Below are positions 22,213 through 34,435 of a stretch of DNA of 64,000 nucleotides, one piece after another. Made by a program: the position numbers and the translations under genes. Each line of letters opens with the position of its first letter. Positions within the stretch are counted from its first letter, which is position 1. The stretch spans positions 1 through 64,000 of the forward strand of contig JAJKFJ010020921.1 of NCBI GenBank assembly GCA_027382625.1. The letters are read 5' to 3'. The notes under the pieces are model-generated. The model saw nothing but the letters and a program-made list of their open reading frames with translations. It did no database searches and had not been told where the DNA came from. This stretch comes from Tetmemena sp. SeJ-2015. Its lineage: Eukaryota; Ciliophora; Spirotrichea; Sporadotrichida; Oxytrichidae.

Positions 22213-22590
22213 ATGCCAAGATTTGGGTTTAATAAGTCTTCAGAGTCCCCATCTACTACTCAGTCCCGAAGCCACGAGTCTATAGGCCCAGTCAAAGCTA
22301 GCTCGCAAGCCATTCAGCAACAAGCTAGATCAACACTCCCACAAGCGCATCAGCATCAGGTATGCACCAGATAAAATATATAGCCTCCAATATAGGCACA
22401 ACTAACATGCAAATGTCTTCCATAAATAATGCTGTCACAGAATTAATCAAGCAAACTGCCACTTTTTTGACTATTGGAGACTTTGCAGTCAAGATTAAAT
22501 TTAGTTCGTTAATCATTCTTAAAGCTAGAAACTTTAGAGATCAGGCAACCAATCATATTTATTTAATAGGAATACTTAATATAATTTAAA
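22213..22590 (+). CDS. Ser/Gln-rich segment followed by a helical segment, unknown
   Basis: Begins M-P-R-F-G-F-N-K-S-S-E-S-P-S-T-T-Q-S-R, polar to about 22,359. A GTATGC donor-like site at 22,360 is followed by a phase change into N-M-Q-M-S-S-I-N-N-A-V-T-E-L-I-K-Q-T-A-T, an amphipathic helix. The exact acceptor is unclear: an 11-nt removal (22,360-22,370) would restore phase but is implausibly short. Probably an exon pair of the gene starting at 21,647. Confidence 0.4.
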
Positions 22591-22661
22591 TTAAATAAAA
22601 GATGTTTGATATTTAAATTCAATGTTGTTCAATATTAAATACGTAAGTTATTCAGACAGAT

Positions 22662-24572
22662 ATGGGGGGAGGGAGTGACTTTCATTTAGTAAATAAGAAG
22701 GTAGTTAGTGGCAGGTTTCCGAGTGCAAGCGGTTAAATTGGCTCTGGTACATCAATTGAAGGCTATCTCAAGTAAGAGAACGAACAACTTAGAGACTAAT
22801 TTGAATATCAACTAAGAGATAATTAAACATCTTCTCGAATCCTATAATACAAATGAAGTTCATTATTCATTCATTCTTTTACAATTTTAAGGAATAGATT
22901 TGGACAGCAATCAAACTCTACTGCAAGTGTTTCAAAGTCTTTATTGAGAAAATACTCTACTCTTTTAGTAGATTTACAGAATAAGTCTATTGACGAATGA
23001 AGCTTAAGATAGACTAAAAACTATTGCTTAATTATATTTAATGCTTTGTTGCTTCTCAGCCTTCGAGCATGATTACCAGCCACTCTACTCTAGTAACTTA
23101 AGGCTGGAGAGAATCTCGTGTGAAATAGGCTTTTCTTAATTTAGAGAAAAAGAAAATGCAGAAACTTGAAAAGCAAGTTAGCAATACTAGTATTTTATAA
23201 AATTAATGTTGACTTAGTGAGATTGAAGCTATGATTCTGCATAAGTAACAGTAAGCTAGCTAGAAGGAACAAGCCTATACAGAGATTTTACAAATAGCTG
23301 CAAGATACACCAAGAACGACAAAGCTCTCTTGAACAAACTGAGAGAGCTGAAGGTCAAGTACTCACATGGGAGCTCAGGCTTTCCAAAATCTAATACTCT
23401 TCAAACTAACCTTAATTAAATTAAAACTTAACTTTTTTATTTAATGCTCTAACAAGAGCTTCTTGCCTTGGTGAAGTTTCTGGTGATAGTCATTCATAGA
23501 CAGCTTTAAAAATATGAATTAAATATTGATTGTTAGTTATGCTTTGACTGTGCCTCAGGAAAACAAAACGTTGAAGAAAGATTTGGATTTCATGACTAAA
23601 GAAGTTGAACGCCCCTGAGCAAAACCATGTAATATAATATTTAGCATCTCATCTTTAGTGAACTAGTGTTAGAGGAGTTTGACGACATACCTGCTCTCAC
23701 CCCAGAGATATTGGGATTCTAGGGTAGAAAGCTTGAGAGAGAAAGACTTAACACTCTCAAACTTAACGAGTCCATGGACAACTAGTCAGACTCAAATAAC
23801 TTAGAGTTCCAAAATATCAATGACTAAGTTCACACACAAGAAGAATTTACAAACATTTACACCATTCTATATAATAAATACCTATGCAAGGTAATCTAGA
23901 AATGGTTCTGCAGGCAACGAGATTTAGGGAATAAATAAATATACATCTCTCTCAATAATAGGGAGAGGCAACTCCTTGGTCCCTAAGTTAGATTTCTAGA
24001 TGCTGAAGAAGATGTAAGAGTTTAAGGACTGGCACACCTATGTCTCTAAGCTGGAAGACTCTGGTAAGTATTTGAGATAGCGCATTAAGCAGCTGGAGGA
24101 AGATAATTCTACTTTGACTTCCAAGTTCAGCAAAGAGAAAACAGCCAAGGAGAATCTGTTTTATTTGAATGAGAAGCTGCATTGAGCACTCAATAGAGCA
24201 AGTGTGAAGATAGCAGAGGTGAAGGAGAAGTACAAGGAGAAGGTGAGTAAGAAGTACTACTACTGTAACAACTACTTGGAAATTAGCAACTTAATTCAAT
24301 AGCCTCAACAGCACTCTTAACTAAGTGCAACTCACAGAGATTAATCAGAGTTTCTTGATCGGTAATACTAGGCTGATGTTATAACCAATGATGATAACTT
24401 TGGAGATAAGTTCAATAATGAGGGAGACGAGGAAGATGACAACTAGATCAACTTACTGGATAACTGAGAAGTTTGAGACGATAACTTTGGAAATGGAGAT
24501 ATAAGTGGAGGCCTAACTGATCGTGATAAGCAAAGAAGTTTTTACTACCAGAATTTGTAAATCTAGCTTTGA
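22662..24572 (+). CDS. Coiled-coil protein with acidic tail
   Basis: ATG 22,662 starts M-G-G-G-S-D-F-H-L-V-N-K-K. Long heptad-like segments follow: L-E-K-K-K-M-Q-K-L-E-K-Q-V-S-N (about 23,150), L-N-K-L-R-E-L-K-V-K-Y, then S-K-L-E-D-S-G-K-Y-L-R-Q-R-I-K-Q-L-E-E-D (24,040-24,110) and I-A-E-V-K-E-K-Y-K-E-K-V. The C-terminus is acidic (D-E-E-D-D-N-Q-I-N-L-L-D-N-W-E) and ends at TGA 24,570-24,572. Several in-frame TGA fit Trp. AT-rich gaps near 22,850-22,890, 23,020-23,070 and 23,430-23,640 probably hold introns. A structural or basal-body/cytoskeletal role is inference only. Confidence 0.55.
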
Positions 24573-24601
24573 TATTGTCTTAAAACGAGTGGTAGCTTTG
24601 G

Positions 24602-24990
24602 GAAATGCAGTTAGAGTTGACCCTCAAACTAGATTGAACTTAGTTTAGCTTTATTGTGGATGAGGTAGTAGCAATAAAGATTGTCTGCTCAGAGGGGAGT
24701 GCAGTTGATTTGAAACAGTTAAACTAACAACAGTTCAATATAGAGCCAAAGTGTTCCTCTCTTTAATAATTTTCACTAAATTAGAAGAGCTAAGAACTAA
24801 AAGAAAAAAGTTAATTTATTTCAAAATTGAATGAATAAAATCTCTGGACTGTTAAATGTCTAAATAAATAAACCTCAAAGATAATAATCAGAAAATGCTT
24901 TTCTTAACTGTTGGAAACTCTTTCAAACGTATTTGTTTTTAATATTTCATATTTTGTAACAAATAAAATGGCAACAAAACAAACTCATTT
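24602..24990 (+). CDS. Unknown beta-rich-looking protein
   Basis: One frame reads E-M-Q-L-E-L-T-L-K-L-D-W-T-Q-F-S-F-I-V-D then V-V-A-I-K-I-V-C-S-E-G-S-A-V-D-L-K-Q-L, alternating hydrophobic and polar residues as in beta strands, followed by a Gln/Lys-rich stretch. TAA/TAG are Gln and one TGA is internal. It lies 30 bp after the coiled-coil stop and could be part of the same gene. No family recognised. Confidence 0.4.
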
Positions 24991-25460
24991 AATGATGCTG
25001 CAGATTGAATGGTTTATTTTGAGCACTCTCTTTTTAATATAGCTTAATACTTATTCTAATTTAGTGCTATCTTTAATTGTAATATAGTATCCTAACATTA
25101 AATTATAAAGATCAAAAGAGAATTAAATCAAAAGAAATCTCTGGAGAACAGGAACTAAACCATCACTTAGTATTTAATCAGTAGGCAACCAAAGCTACTT
25201 GAATAGGTTAATTAGTCTCAGATCGTGTAATAGATTAACAAACAATACACTTCAGAGCGGAAAGAATTATTTCAATTTAGAAGGCTAAAATCAGCTCTTA
25301 TGAAATTCTAGGGATACATATTAGCTTTTTATTTTAACTTAGGAAACATATCCCATTCTAATTTTATATAATATTTTGCTCAAATCCAATACAAGAGAAT
25401 CATCAAATAATATAAGTATTTTAATTCTCAATTTTAGCTTGATTAATCTAATCCTAGGAC
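24991..25460. other. AT-rich stretch, no gene seen
   Basis: No coherent frame on either strand. It separates a plus-strand gene from a minus-strand gene. Confidence 0.5.
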
Positions 25461-26290
25461 TCAGCTTATCAAGTTCTTTAGATCTTGCTTATATTCCTAT
25501 TAGCTAAATTTCTGCTGGAAAACAGCAGGAACATCCTAACTCAAGAGGATTCGTCCCTTCTTTAAATTCTACTTCAACTCAGAATCTTTCTCACTTTCAT
25601 ATTCACTGCCCTCTTCTACCTAATCATTTTCATGTTACTAAGCAGATCATTCCTTACTTTGTCTCAATTTTATTGTGCTTTCAAGTTCTAAAGTTGGAGG
25701 CATAATGCCAAGAGGGTGTCTCGACTCCTCAATTACTTATAATAAATTTTTAGTTTAGTTTTCTCTAAAATTCTAATCTGGGTTAGTGAAATAGGTTAGG
25801 TTTTACATCTTAAGCTTGTGGATCTAGCATCATCAATCCCATTTCTTAGGGTAGTTCTTCTCTTTACATGCCAGTATACCTTAATTAATCCTTGACTATG
25901 CGGAATTCTTTCTCTGCCTCCTCATCTCCTTCAAGTCTAGACTGCCTAATTAGCCGGTCGAGCATACGCTCTAGTATTTTCTCGTAGCCTTTTATTTCAA
26001 GCTGTAGATAAGCTAGCTTAGGTATATTTACCCTCAACAATTGCTATTACTCGAGCAGCTTTAAACATGCCTCTTCTTTGCCGGGCAGAATCAGTGGTGT
26101 CTGTGTGCTAAAAGAATCTATAGGAGCTGAGATTTCTTAATTTCCAATTCATAGTTTAATTTTAGGTTGCTGTTTGGACTTATTTAAGAATGGAAGTGCT
26201 CAAATGCTTATCAATGAATTCTTTGGTATTCTTTTGGAAGCCATTCCTCAGCTGTTTCAAGTTACTATCAACCTCAATAAAATGCACTAA
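25461..26290 (-). CDS. Unknown acidic/charged protein
   Basis: The minus strand reads I-E-V-D-S-N-L-K-Q-L-R-N-G-F-Q-K-N, then K-L-A-Y-L-Q-L-E-I-K-G-Y-E-K-I-L-E-R-M-L-D-R and F-R-I-V-K-D-Q-L-R-Y-T-G-M, then after a likely intron (GTAAAACC... from about 25,820 down) H-P-L-G-I-M-P-P-T-L-E-L-E-S and E-G-S-E-Y-E-S-E-K-D-S-E-L, ending at TGA 25,463-25,461. Helical first half, acidic second half. Frame coherence is good and Gln is often TAA/TAG. No family recognised. It is divergent from the SET gene starting just to its right. Confidence 0.5.
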
Positions 26291-26449
26291 AGATACTATA
26301 AAGAGCTCTAATTTTTTTAAAACCATTCTATTATATAATAAACTTAGTTGAAAATCCTTTTAAAAAGGACAAAGAAGTTGGGTTCTCAATTTGTAAGTTA
26401 TTAAACTCAATCAAAGGAGAGCATAAACACGAAAAATAGGTCGACAATT

Positions 26450-27310
26450 AGTTTCTCTCTAAGTGCATAGAGTGTGAGAGCAGATGCAGATACAAGTCAA
26501 AAATTCGAAGTTTTTTTAAAGGATATATAGAATCCAAAAGTTAGGTATCCTGTTGTATTTGGGAAAGGCGCTAACAGATTTATAGCCATGATTGCTTCAG
26601 AAGATATTGGACCAAATGAAACAAGGATAAAAGTACCCAGAAATCTCATCCTTTCGACTATAGAATATATTAACAGAGACATTAGGCATATCTTCTACTA
26701 GATACATTTTAATTTAAGTAATAATTTTATCCACAGTTATTTGGAAAGAACACTTATGATAGAGAAGGTGAAGTTCTGATCACCTTCATACTTTACGAAC
26801 TTGGAAAAGGAGAGAAGTTATTTTGGAAGCCGAAGCAAAACAAGACAGATCTCTTGGTGAATTGAAGCGAAGCGGATTTGGAAGATCTCTAAGATTCCAC
26901 TCTCTCTGCTGATGCTCTCTTATAATTTGATGGTTATCCTAAAAATAAAAAAGAATTTTACACTTATAATTAAACTTTGAATAATAAAGCAATATGTATT
27001 TGTCTCTGACCCAGTATCCAAATTACTTCTCGTTGACTTCAATTGAGCTGTACCGTAACGAGTGGATGTGCATGCTGACAAACAATAGATGCTTTGCTTC
27101 TCCCTTATCTGGAGTTTCAAGCATTATACCCTTAGCAGACTTAATAAACGACGAAAATATTAACATAGAATACAATTACTTGGACAGAAATAGTGGCTAG
27201 TCAATCAAGACTGACGGTGAGAACGATTCAAAGGCTAAGTAACTCAAAAGGAAGAGAGACTTTAAGCTCTTCTCAAGAAGAAACTTTTTTAGAGAACCTC
27301 AAAAATTATA
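26450..27310 (+). CDS. SET-domain protein lysine methyltransferase, SETD3/SETD6-RuBisCO LSMT type
   Basis: This family uses S-adenosylmethionine to methylate lysine or histidine in non-histone proteins. Seen in order: G-A-N-R-F-I-A-M-I-A-S-E-D-I-G-P-N-E then I-K-V-P-R-N-L-I-L-S-T (N-terminal SET strand set), then V-L-I-T-F-I-L-Y-E-L-G-K-G-E-K-L-F-W-K-P (iSET: L-L-x-E...S-x-W-x-P), V-N-[TGA]-S-E-A-D-L-E-D-L-Q (family W-S-E-E-E-L), and S-S-I-I-P-L-A-D-L-I-N-D (family P-x-A-D-x-x-N-H, here D for H). The TGA at 26,863-26,865 replaces the usual Trp. Frame changes, probably introns, fall near 26,690-26,735 and 26,960. Confidence 0.65.
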
Positions 27311-27311
27311 T

Positions 27312-27880
27312 TGAGCTACTAGAGTCAGGAGCACAAATAGCTGCTGCATAAAGAGCATATATAACTTTAAAAGAGGAGCATGCGGACAATTCTCTGACAG
27401 GAGACAAAGAAAAGCTTGCTTAGAGTGGTAAAGAAATGAGCAGAGAGGAAAGGGATAGAAGTAGAGAAAAGAGAGATAAAATTAAAGGCTGAACAAGCTG
27501 AATTTATTGAAAAAGAGGAAAACAAACAAGCAGCTGAATCTAAAAGCTTGGAAAAGAATTCAGATAAAGTAGAGAACAGCGATGAAAAAATATTCAAAGA
27601 AGTCTGAATACTACAGCAGTGGAAATGAATCTGATTATGATGTTGGCTTGCTTGCAGAGTAAGAAGTCTTATCAGCTATCAAACTTTGAAAGTAGTAAGA
27701 TCTTGTTCAGAAATTAAGACATGAGAGTTGAATAAAAGAGCGAAAACTGAAAAAAAGCCAAGATTAGATTTATGAAGAGGAATTAGTTTCCAAAGAGAAA
27801 GAAAATAATTTAGATTTTAAGCCTTCAAAACTTGGTAGCCAGTAGTGAATTAAGTTATAAAAGATGATTAGTCTTTTGAT
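27312..27880 (+). CDS. Highly charged Lys/Glu-rich segment
   Basis: Reads I-E-L-L-E-S-G-A-Q-I-A-A-A-Q-R-A-Y then E-M-S-R-E-E-R-D-R-S-R-E-K-R-D and, after a phase change near 27,480, A-E-Q-A-E-F-I-E-K-E-E-N-K and E-Y-Y-S-S-G-N-E-S-D-Y-D-V-G-L-L. Probably a disordered or coiled region, either the tail of the SET protein or the start of the next gene. No family recognised. Confidence 0.4.
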
Positions 27881-27959
27881 TTCTTAATTCATTATAAAAT
27901 AATTTAATTGCAATTATATTCGAACCTCGTAGAAGGGCTCCCTTAAGAATCCTGGTACA

Positions 27960-28409
27960 TCTTTGCTTAAGTAGGATGTCTAACAGAGAAATGATGAAGA
28001 TTTACCGTTTTTGTCTCTAATAGAACAAATAAACTACATCTTCATCACTAAGATTTGATTTGTGATCCGAAAATATATCTCTGCAGAGAAAGATTTCAAT
28101 TCAAAATAAACTATAGAACTATCTGAAACTGAAAGCAATTTCGATATCTCGATTAGGGATTTTAACTTATATTTTATAAGCTTAATACCAAACAAAGTGC
28201 ATAAATTCAACAGGATCCTAACTTTTAACAACTAAGAAAATGGAAATCTTTAAATTATAAATGCAATGCTACATATCATTCATAGTAGAGGAATCAAGAT
28301 CTATCTCTTTGGAGTATTTATCGTTTAAAAAGCTAAGAAGAGTCAATGTAAAGTTCTTAAAAAGCTCTGTAACTAATTATCAGCAAGATGCTAAAATCAT
28401 AAAATATGA
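27960..28409 (+). CDS. Unknown protein, clean frame to TGA
   Basis: Reads D-E-D-L-P-F-L-S-L-I-E-Q-I-N-Y-I-F-I-T then I-R-K-Y-I-S-A-E-K-D-F-N-S-K and I-S-L-I-P-N-K-V-H-K-F-N-R-I-L, ending at TGA 28,407-28,409. The mixed alpha/beta composition is protein-like over 140 codons, with TAA/TAG as Gln and one internal TGA. The start is unclear and it may continue the charged segment upstream. No family recognised. Confidence 0.45.
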
Positions 28410-29115
28410 GGGATATAGGCTTAGGTACAAGGCATAATCCATTTAAGTATTTTATTTAAAGAATACTTTGCCTTTGTTTGCATAATTATGGTAAAGAAGA
28501 TACTCATCACTCAAATCAAGCAAGTGGGAAGTGGGATAGTAATTCAAATTCTAGAGAAAATTATGAGGGGAGTAGCTTTTGAGTTTGCATAGAGTAAAGG
28601 GATTTAACTTGCTTCAAAGAAGGAATTCTTCGTATACAGGATCATGATAGCTCCTTCTTATGCTTAAAATATATTGAGGATTTTAAAACACGAAAATTAG
28701 CGTAATATATTATTCTATTCCTTTAAGACTCAAGATTTACTGTGGTTTAGTCTTCACTATTTCAAACTTAAATATAATTTAACTAAGATATTTTTGCTAG
28801 CGTTTTTTTTTCAATTGATTACTTGTACTTTCAAATTTCCGAGGCATACTAACTAGGATGAAGATATTCCTAACTTACTTTTCTCGTCTAGTTGTTACTT
28901 ATTTGAGGTGTCAGCCAAAATTAAAATATAAAGAAACCGCCTAGTAATTATTTGAGTCGAAGGTTGCCCATATTTATCAATAGCTGCCTTTTCAAAGCCA
29001 TTCGCGTCCTCGTCTGTTTAATTTGAGTTATTAACTCTATAATTGATCTCCAATGGTTTACTTAGATCTTTTAATATGATAGGAATAAAATATATTAAAC
29101 AAGATATTTTCCCCT
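28410..29115. other. AT-rich stretch, no supported gene
   Basis: Only short coding-like patches. Nothing is sustained on either strand. Confidence 0.4.
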
Positions 29116-30650
29116 CTTTGAATACGCTTGATGTAGCAAATGGCTTTGTAAGACTGGTAGAAGTATATGATTATTTGAGCTAGTCTGAAACAAATCTAAT
29201 GCTTCCAAATTTACTTGCATGTTTAGCTATTAATGTATGATCTTCTCAAATCCTTAGCAGAGCTCACTCTGAGCAAGGGAAGTATAATCATCTTAAAATT
29301 ATCAATTTGAAAATTTTAAAATCTGGAGTAGCTTGAAAAAGAAAAGCACTTTCATAGCTTTGAGATTGTGGTAGTCAAAAGCCAATAGACAGAGAAGTGT
29401 CTTTGGAAAGCTAATTGCTTTAAAAAGGTAGAAGAGTAATATATGAATAGCATTTATAATTCATGCAGTATGAGAAGAATTTAATGAAGTTCATTCATTT
29501 GGAAGAACATCTATTCAAGAACTATTTCTTTAACATACTAGCACACTTATGCAACACATCAGCGCACATCTATTATCCCAATTACTATAAGGACATACTT
29601 CGAGATACTATAACGCATAGCCCAATATCGCTGACAGCATGTCGAAAGCACTCTCTCTGAAAATGAAGGATCTTAGCTTCTCCTCCTTGCTCCAATTAAT
29701 TTTCAAGCAACTGGTGTCTTCCTCTCAACTTAAGTGGTATAAAATACTATAATTCTAGTCTGATATTCAAACTGTTAAAGGGTAGAGCGATCAAATCTAT
29801 TTGAGCGGGATTGGGATTAGTTGTAGGCATGGCTACTCTTATTGGATAAAGAAGCCCTCTACACTTCTTTATCTTACTGCAAAGCTCAAATAGCTCTCTG
29901 AAGGGAGCTAGGTTGAACAGGAGGGAAAGGCTATGTTTTTGCTTTAATTTATTTCAGAGCAATCCAAATTTGAGATAAATTATTCTTTAAAGCTTTATTA
30001 ATATATTCCCAGCTTTCTTGATCTCAAACACTCACAAAATCAGAAAGGTCATAATGTAATATGTTTTGTAGTCAAAACCAAATCAGCGGATCTCAGGTGA
30101 TAAAGATGAGGTTAAAAGCCTGGCTCCTCCAGCTAGGAGTAATACTGATGAGATAAGGAGTATAATGAACCACGAAAAGAGTCACAAAGCGCCAGCATCG
30201 TATTTAATAAAGAAAGAATGAGCTTGGCCTAACTTGAGATCTTTAGCAGTTGAGGAAGATTTTCTCAGCAGAGTAAAATTTAATTAAGATAATCCATCAG
30301 ACTGACTATTATTGATCACTTAGCGAATATTCACGGTCAAGAAAGTAAGGCATAATGGTGCAAAGCACAAAGAATGATAATGTATTTATGATTTTACAGT
30401 TGCTTGTGCTTAATAAAATTCTACCTTAATAAGTTTTGGTGGAGGATTAGACGGTGTGTCTCCTAAAATATTAAACGATTTCCGAAAAGCCATATCTAAG
30501 TATTACCCTTTGAGGATTAATTAAAAAGATGCCAACTACTTAACTTATAACTCACAGTATTTGTCGAGAAGATATTAGAAATTTATGAAAGAAGGAGAAA
30601 ATTGGATGGAGAAATAATAAGATCTCAGAAAGGAGAAGTTGAGATTTTTT
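29116..30650 (+). CDS. Unknown multi-segment protein
   Basis: Segments in order: L-N-T-L-D-V-A-N-G-F-V-R-L-V-E-V-Y-D-Y-L (29,119 on); M-K-F-I-H-L-E-E-H-L-F-K-N-Y-F (29,463-29,660); M-K-D-L-S-F-S-S-L-L-Q-L-I-F-K-Q-L-V (29,663-30,100, 145 codons to a TGA); then, one base on, D-K-D-E-V-K-S-L-A-P-P-A-R-S and F-G-G-G-L-D-G-V-S-P-K-I-L-N-D to about 30,640. Stops and starts within 3 bp of each other argue for one gene with frame changes rather than four genes. At 30,098 the change is +1 directly at a TGA. No family recognised. Confidence 0.4.
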
Positions 30651-31508
30651 TTTTTTAATTACCATTTCATATGGCTAGTAGAAAAGGGTATGCTTAGAAG
30701 AGAGAAAATTAGTTACTGTATTTTAGAATTAAGGTTAACAAGATTAGGGTTTTGTGAAGTCCTTGTGATCAATATACCTAGTTAGATCCAAATAATAGAA
30801 TGCTCATCTTGGCCTTATTTATTTCTTCAATAATATTAATCATAAAACTATACTTTAAGGGAATAACAGACCTAGGAAGGCTAGGAAAAGGAGTCTCTTG
30901 AATTTTCAATATAAACAAATTCTTTGAAAAAAGAAGAGTGACTTCAAAGGAGAGAATATTCTGGAGTAGAGAATAAAGCCTGCTAAGAATAGTAGAATTC
31001 TAATAAAGCTTGGGGTGATGCTATTTTTTCATTTAGTAATGTAAACTAATTTGGTAGCTTCTCTCTTCATCTGTTTCTAAAATCTACGAACTTCCCTTTA
31101 CTAATTAATATTTTTTCATGTTTGGCTTTTGTTCTATTCGGACATCTAGAATTGATCGGTATTGATGATCTATTTTAAGAGATAAATGAAATATCTAAAA
31201 GAATAAGGCATTCTCCTTGAAATAGGGTTTTCTCAAGAAGATTCTGTAAAGGTAGAGTTAATTATAAATATAGACTGGAAAAACATCTCAAGGGATATGC
31301 TTATTAGAGAGTCCTGGGACCAAAATTGTTTTGCCATAAAAATAACAATTGTTTTTGGGAACACATTTATGGCCCCTTATTCATTTTTAAAAATATCAAA
31401 TATTTAAAAAAATGAACCAATAATTTTTAAATGACGCTAAGAGCGAAAAAAAAGCTAGCATTTCATACAGTTGAGTATTATGAAGATATTTCTTTTTTTA
31501 AATAAATG
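30651..31508. other. AT-rich stretch, no gene seen
   Basis: No sustained coding frame. It borders the TIR element fragment at 31,509. Confidence 0.45.
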
Positions 31509-31716
31509 GCATGTTGAGGGAATGTTCCCTATAATTGTGGGATTTAATAAATCATCAGAAAAATTACCTTTTTTTTAGAAATTTTTCTAGCAAAACTCGG
31601 CTGGCAAGGAGTCCTTACACTACCAAATTTTAACACAGATGAAAAGATTTTCTCCTTCTTCGTTCAGGCTTTACAGAAGCAACATCTAAAGTTTTGAAAA
31701 ATCTGGACTGAACTTA
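31509..31716 (-). mobile_element. TIR element, copy B, truncated
   Basis: The complement of 31,695-31,715 matches the left TIR of copy A (GTTCAGTCCAGATTTTTCAA versus CTTCAGCCCCGATTTTTCAA). The next 180 bp align with copy A, including an exact TTATTAAATCCCACAATTAT match and AACATGCCA. Homology ends there, so the second half and second TIR are missing. Confidence 0.65.
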
Positions 31717-32961
31717 AAATATGATACGAATACTTTTTATATTCTACTAAAGAATATTTTGACAATGCAGAGCTAAGATTTATTGACTTGAGTATAAAGA
31801 TACTGATTATGTATAAGATTTGATAATTGAAATTAAAGTGGATATTCTAGGTTTCTTAAATGCCAGTAGATTTATTTTCGATTTGCTTATTTTGGTTAGG
31901 AACACTCTCACAGTTATTCCTGATTGTTACTTCAAATTTTTGACAAAAGATTAAAAGAAAGTGTGATAAGTACACAATTAGAATGATAGGTTGAGCTTTT
32001 TGATAAAGCTCACAAAGCTCTATCTCCTTCAAAGATAGTTTTTTTTTCTTCAGCTGAGACTAGATAGGGAGGGAGTAAAGGGTTTTGAAAGTATAGCTGC
32101 AATTTCGGCTATTAAAAAATTAACTTCTAAAGATTTGGTTTTAACTATTAGCAAAGGTTCTCTCATTACTCTTTTGTTTACATGACGCAACGACTATTAA
32201 TTAATTTTAATTGGCAAATATCTTTTCGAGAATGATATACCAGCAAAGGCTCATTCCTCTAGATAAAATATATGCACTTATTAATCTTTTCTTTATATAA
32301 TTTTATTTAATATTTATTAAAAAGTTTAAAATTACCAGCTAAAAAAGTGAGCAAACAATAATTCTTACAATTGATGAGGAGAAGTCAACAGAAACTAAAT
32401 GGAGATGTTTCAAAGCCTGTATGGACCTTTGTGGTAGTGAGCAGATTATTTATGATAATTGTAAGTGATGAAGAGAATACTTTGCTTATATCTTATCATC
32501 TCGATGGATTATGAGACTAATCATTATAAAAATACTTTTTTAACAATGGCGATACACTTCGCAGATTTACTGTTATGTTCAAAAAATTGTATTTTAGAAA
32601 GATGTTCATCTCAAGCATAGATTAATAATAAAGGCTTGCATACATATAAACAGAGAGCCATAAAGGAAATAGGTTATAACATTGGCAATTATAATAAAGT
32701 ACAAAATTTATTTTTAAAAAAATAGTCTTAAAAAATAAAAATTAATTTTCAAGTATTTATTTAACGCTAAAATAAAAAACAGCTGCGATCTATTCCTTTC
32801 TTTTCGGTGACAAGATGGCCAGAAACTTATAATACTTCATGAACATCAAATAGGTAAATAATCTAAGTAACACGAAAATAATCCCCAATATGGTAATAGA
32901 TTGGATTTAAAAGTAATTAGGGTGATTCCATTTATAATTAATTTCTAATTCTCACATTGGA
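31717..32961. other. AT-rich stretch, no gene seen
   Basis: No coherent coding frame or structured RNA candidate was recognised. Confidence 0.45.
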
Positions 32962-33371
32962 ATGGACTCAAAGTCGGTGCAACCATCCAAGAAGAGAAAG
33001 TTCAATGCCTTCGGTCCCGACTCATCCTACCTCCTCGAAGGCCAAGATATCCGTGCTCACGTGCCAGACAAGAACATGATACCTTTTCTCGAGAGAAGTC
33101 TTTCTCAAATCAAGACGAAAGCTATCAAGAAACCTTCGCCCAAAAAGATTGAGGACACGCATTCGGAACAGTTACGAGCAGCAGCTCTCCCCCTTCTTTC
33201 TACGATTCGGGTCTCTACTCTCGGATGCCAATCCAAGATTTTCCTACTCAGAAGTTGCGCGAATTCTAGGCCTCAGGCAGAGGACTGGCTAACATTATCG
33301 GACAGTGGTTGTGTCGCAACGGTTTCCGGTAGTAATTGACTAAGGCAACTCAGGTCGGAAGCGTCTCTTGA
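32962..33371 (+). CDS. Small putative nuclear protein with basic signal
   Basis: ATG 32,962 starts M-D-S-K-S-V-Q-P-S-K-K-R-K-F-N-A-F, where K-K-R-K resembles a monopartite nuclear localisation signal. The first 80 codons are GC-rich without TAA/TAG. A run of five C at about 33,188 marks a likely phase change. In the resulting frame the protein continues F-Y-D-S-G-L-Y-S-R-M-P-I-Q-D-F and A-S-G-R-G-L-A-N-I-I-G-Q-W-L-C, with TAG as Gln, to TGA 33,369-33,371. Without the change the frame ends at TGA 33,337-33,339. No family recognised. Confidence 0.5.
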
Positions 33372-34435
33372 CCATTCTGAAATCGGAATGGGCGCGCCTA
33401 GCAATAAAACGATTAGTATTAGTTTACAAAACCACCCTTACCGAACACACACATAATAATTTAAGCACTTCCGCAATTACATTCAATTCTAATCTATAAG
33501 TTTAATATAAATATTTTTAAATAAAAAACTTAAATACCATTAAGAGAGAGAGTTTAATTCAATTCTCTAATTCTTTTTTATTAATTCCTCCATTCTCAAA
33601 TATTTATTTAGGCTTCTACTTCAAACTCTATGTTATAAAATTACATAAACAAGCAGTTCGAGAAGAGAATTTTATCAATCGACAAGAATTATTAAATATA
33701 ATAAGTAAATAATTAATTAATTCAAAATTGTGTAAGAAAGTTTCACAAAAATACTGTCAGTTAGTTTCTATTTTCCAAAATTGGATTTACAAATTAATTC
33801 TCTTAATTGAAATATTATATCCTATAATTAATAATACAAAGGAAAATATAGAATAATAAACTTAAAAAATTTCGATTTTTTATAAGTATGTGAAAACAAA
33901 CAACAAAGATCGAGGTTTCTTAAATGAAGATAGGCAAACCATTTGAAAGCCTGTTTCTAGCACTTACTATATGATACACCAGAAGAGGTATTCTACACGA
34001 GAAGAGATCATCAATCCTTAAGCAGGATTCTAACTTTGATATTAAAGCATTTTGATAAAAATTACAAAGCTTAATTTTTAGCCTTAGGGTTCTTTTAGTC
34101 AGATAGCGCTTCTATTCTATATATTTATATATATATAATTTTTATTAAAATTAAATACCAGTTAAAGATAATAACTGAATAAGAACTTATTTGATTGAAG
34201 AGCTTGTGTGATTTTAAGAATAAGTGTTAAAATTGAATATTTTTGTTAGTCTGATCTCTAGCAAAGTGTATTACGATCTCTCTAGAGTTGATAATTATTT
34301 TTATAAAGGCTCTATTTATAAAGGATATCCAGGGCAGGAAAATTTTAATAAAGAAAGAAAATAATATATGGAACGAAGGATAAGTAAGACAGAGGCTTTG
34401 GCGATTCAATAAAAGGATTAAATTTGATATCAGCA
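33372..34435. other. AT-rich stretch, no gene seen
   Basis: Includes TA-rich runs near 34,120. A minus-strand open frame at 34,227-34,436 has AT-driven composition and is not supported. Confidence 0.45.

Noticed and set aside
22360..22370. An 11-nt intron GTATGCACCAG
   Set aside because: It restores phase, but no second example supports such a size. A longer intron with an unclear acceptor, or an indel, is more likely.
26497..26682. Minus-strand open frame opposite the SET-domain gene
   Set aside because: It is the antisense shadow of a stretch whose plus-strand translation matches the SET family.
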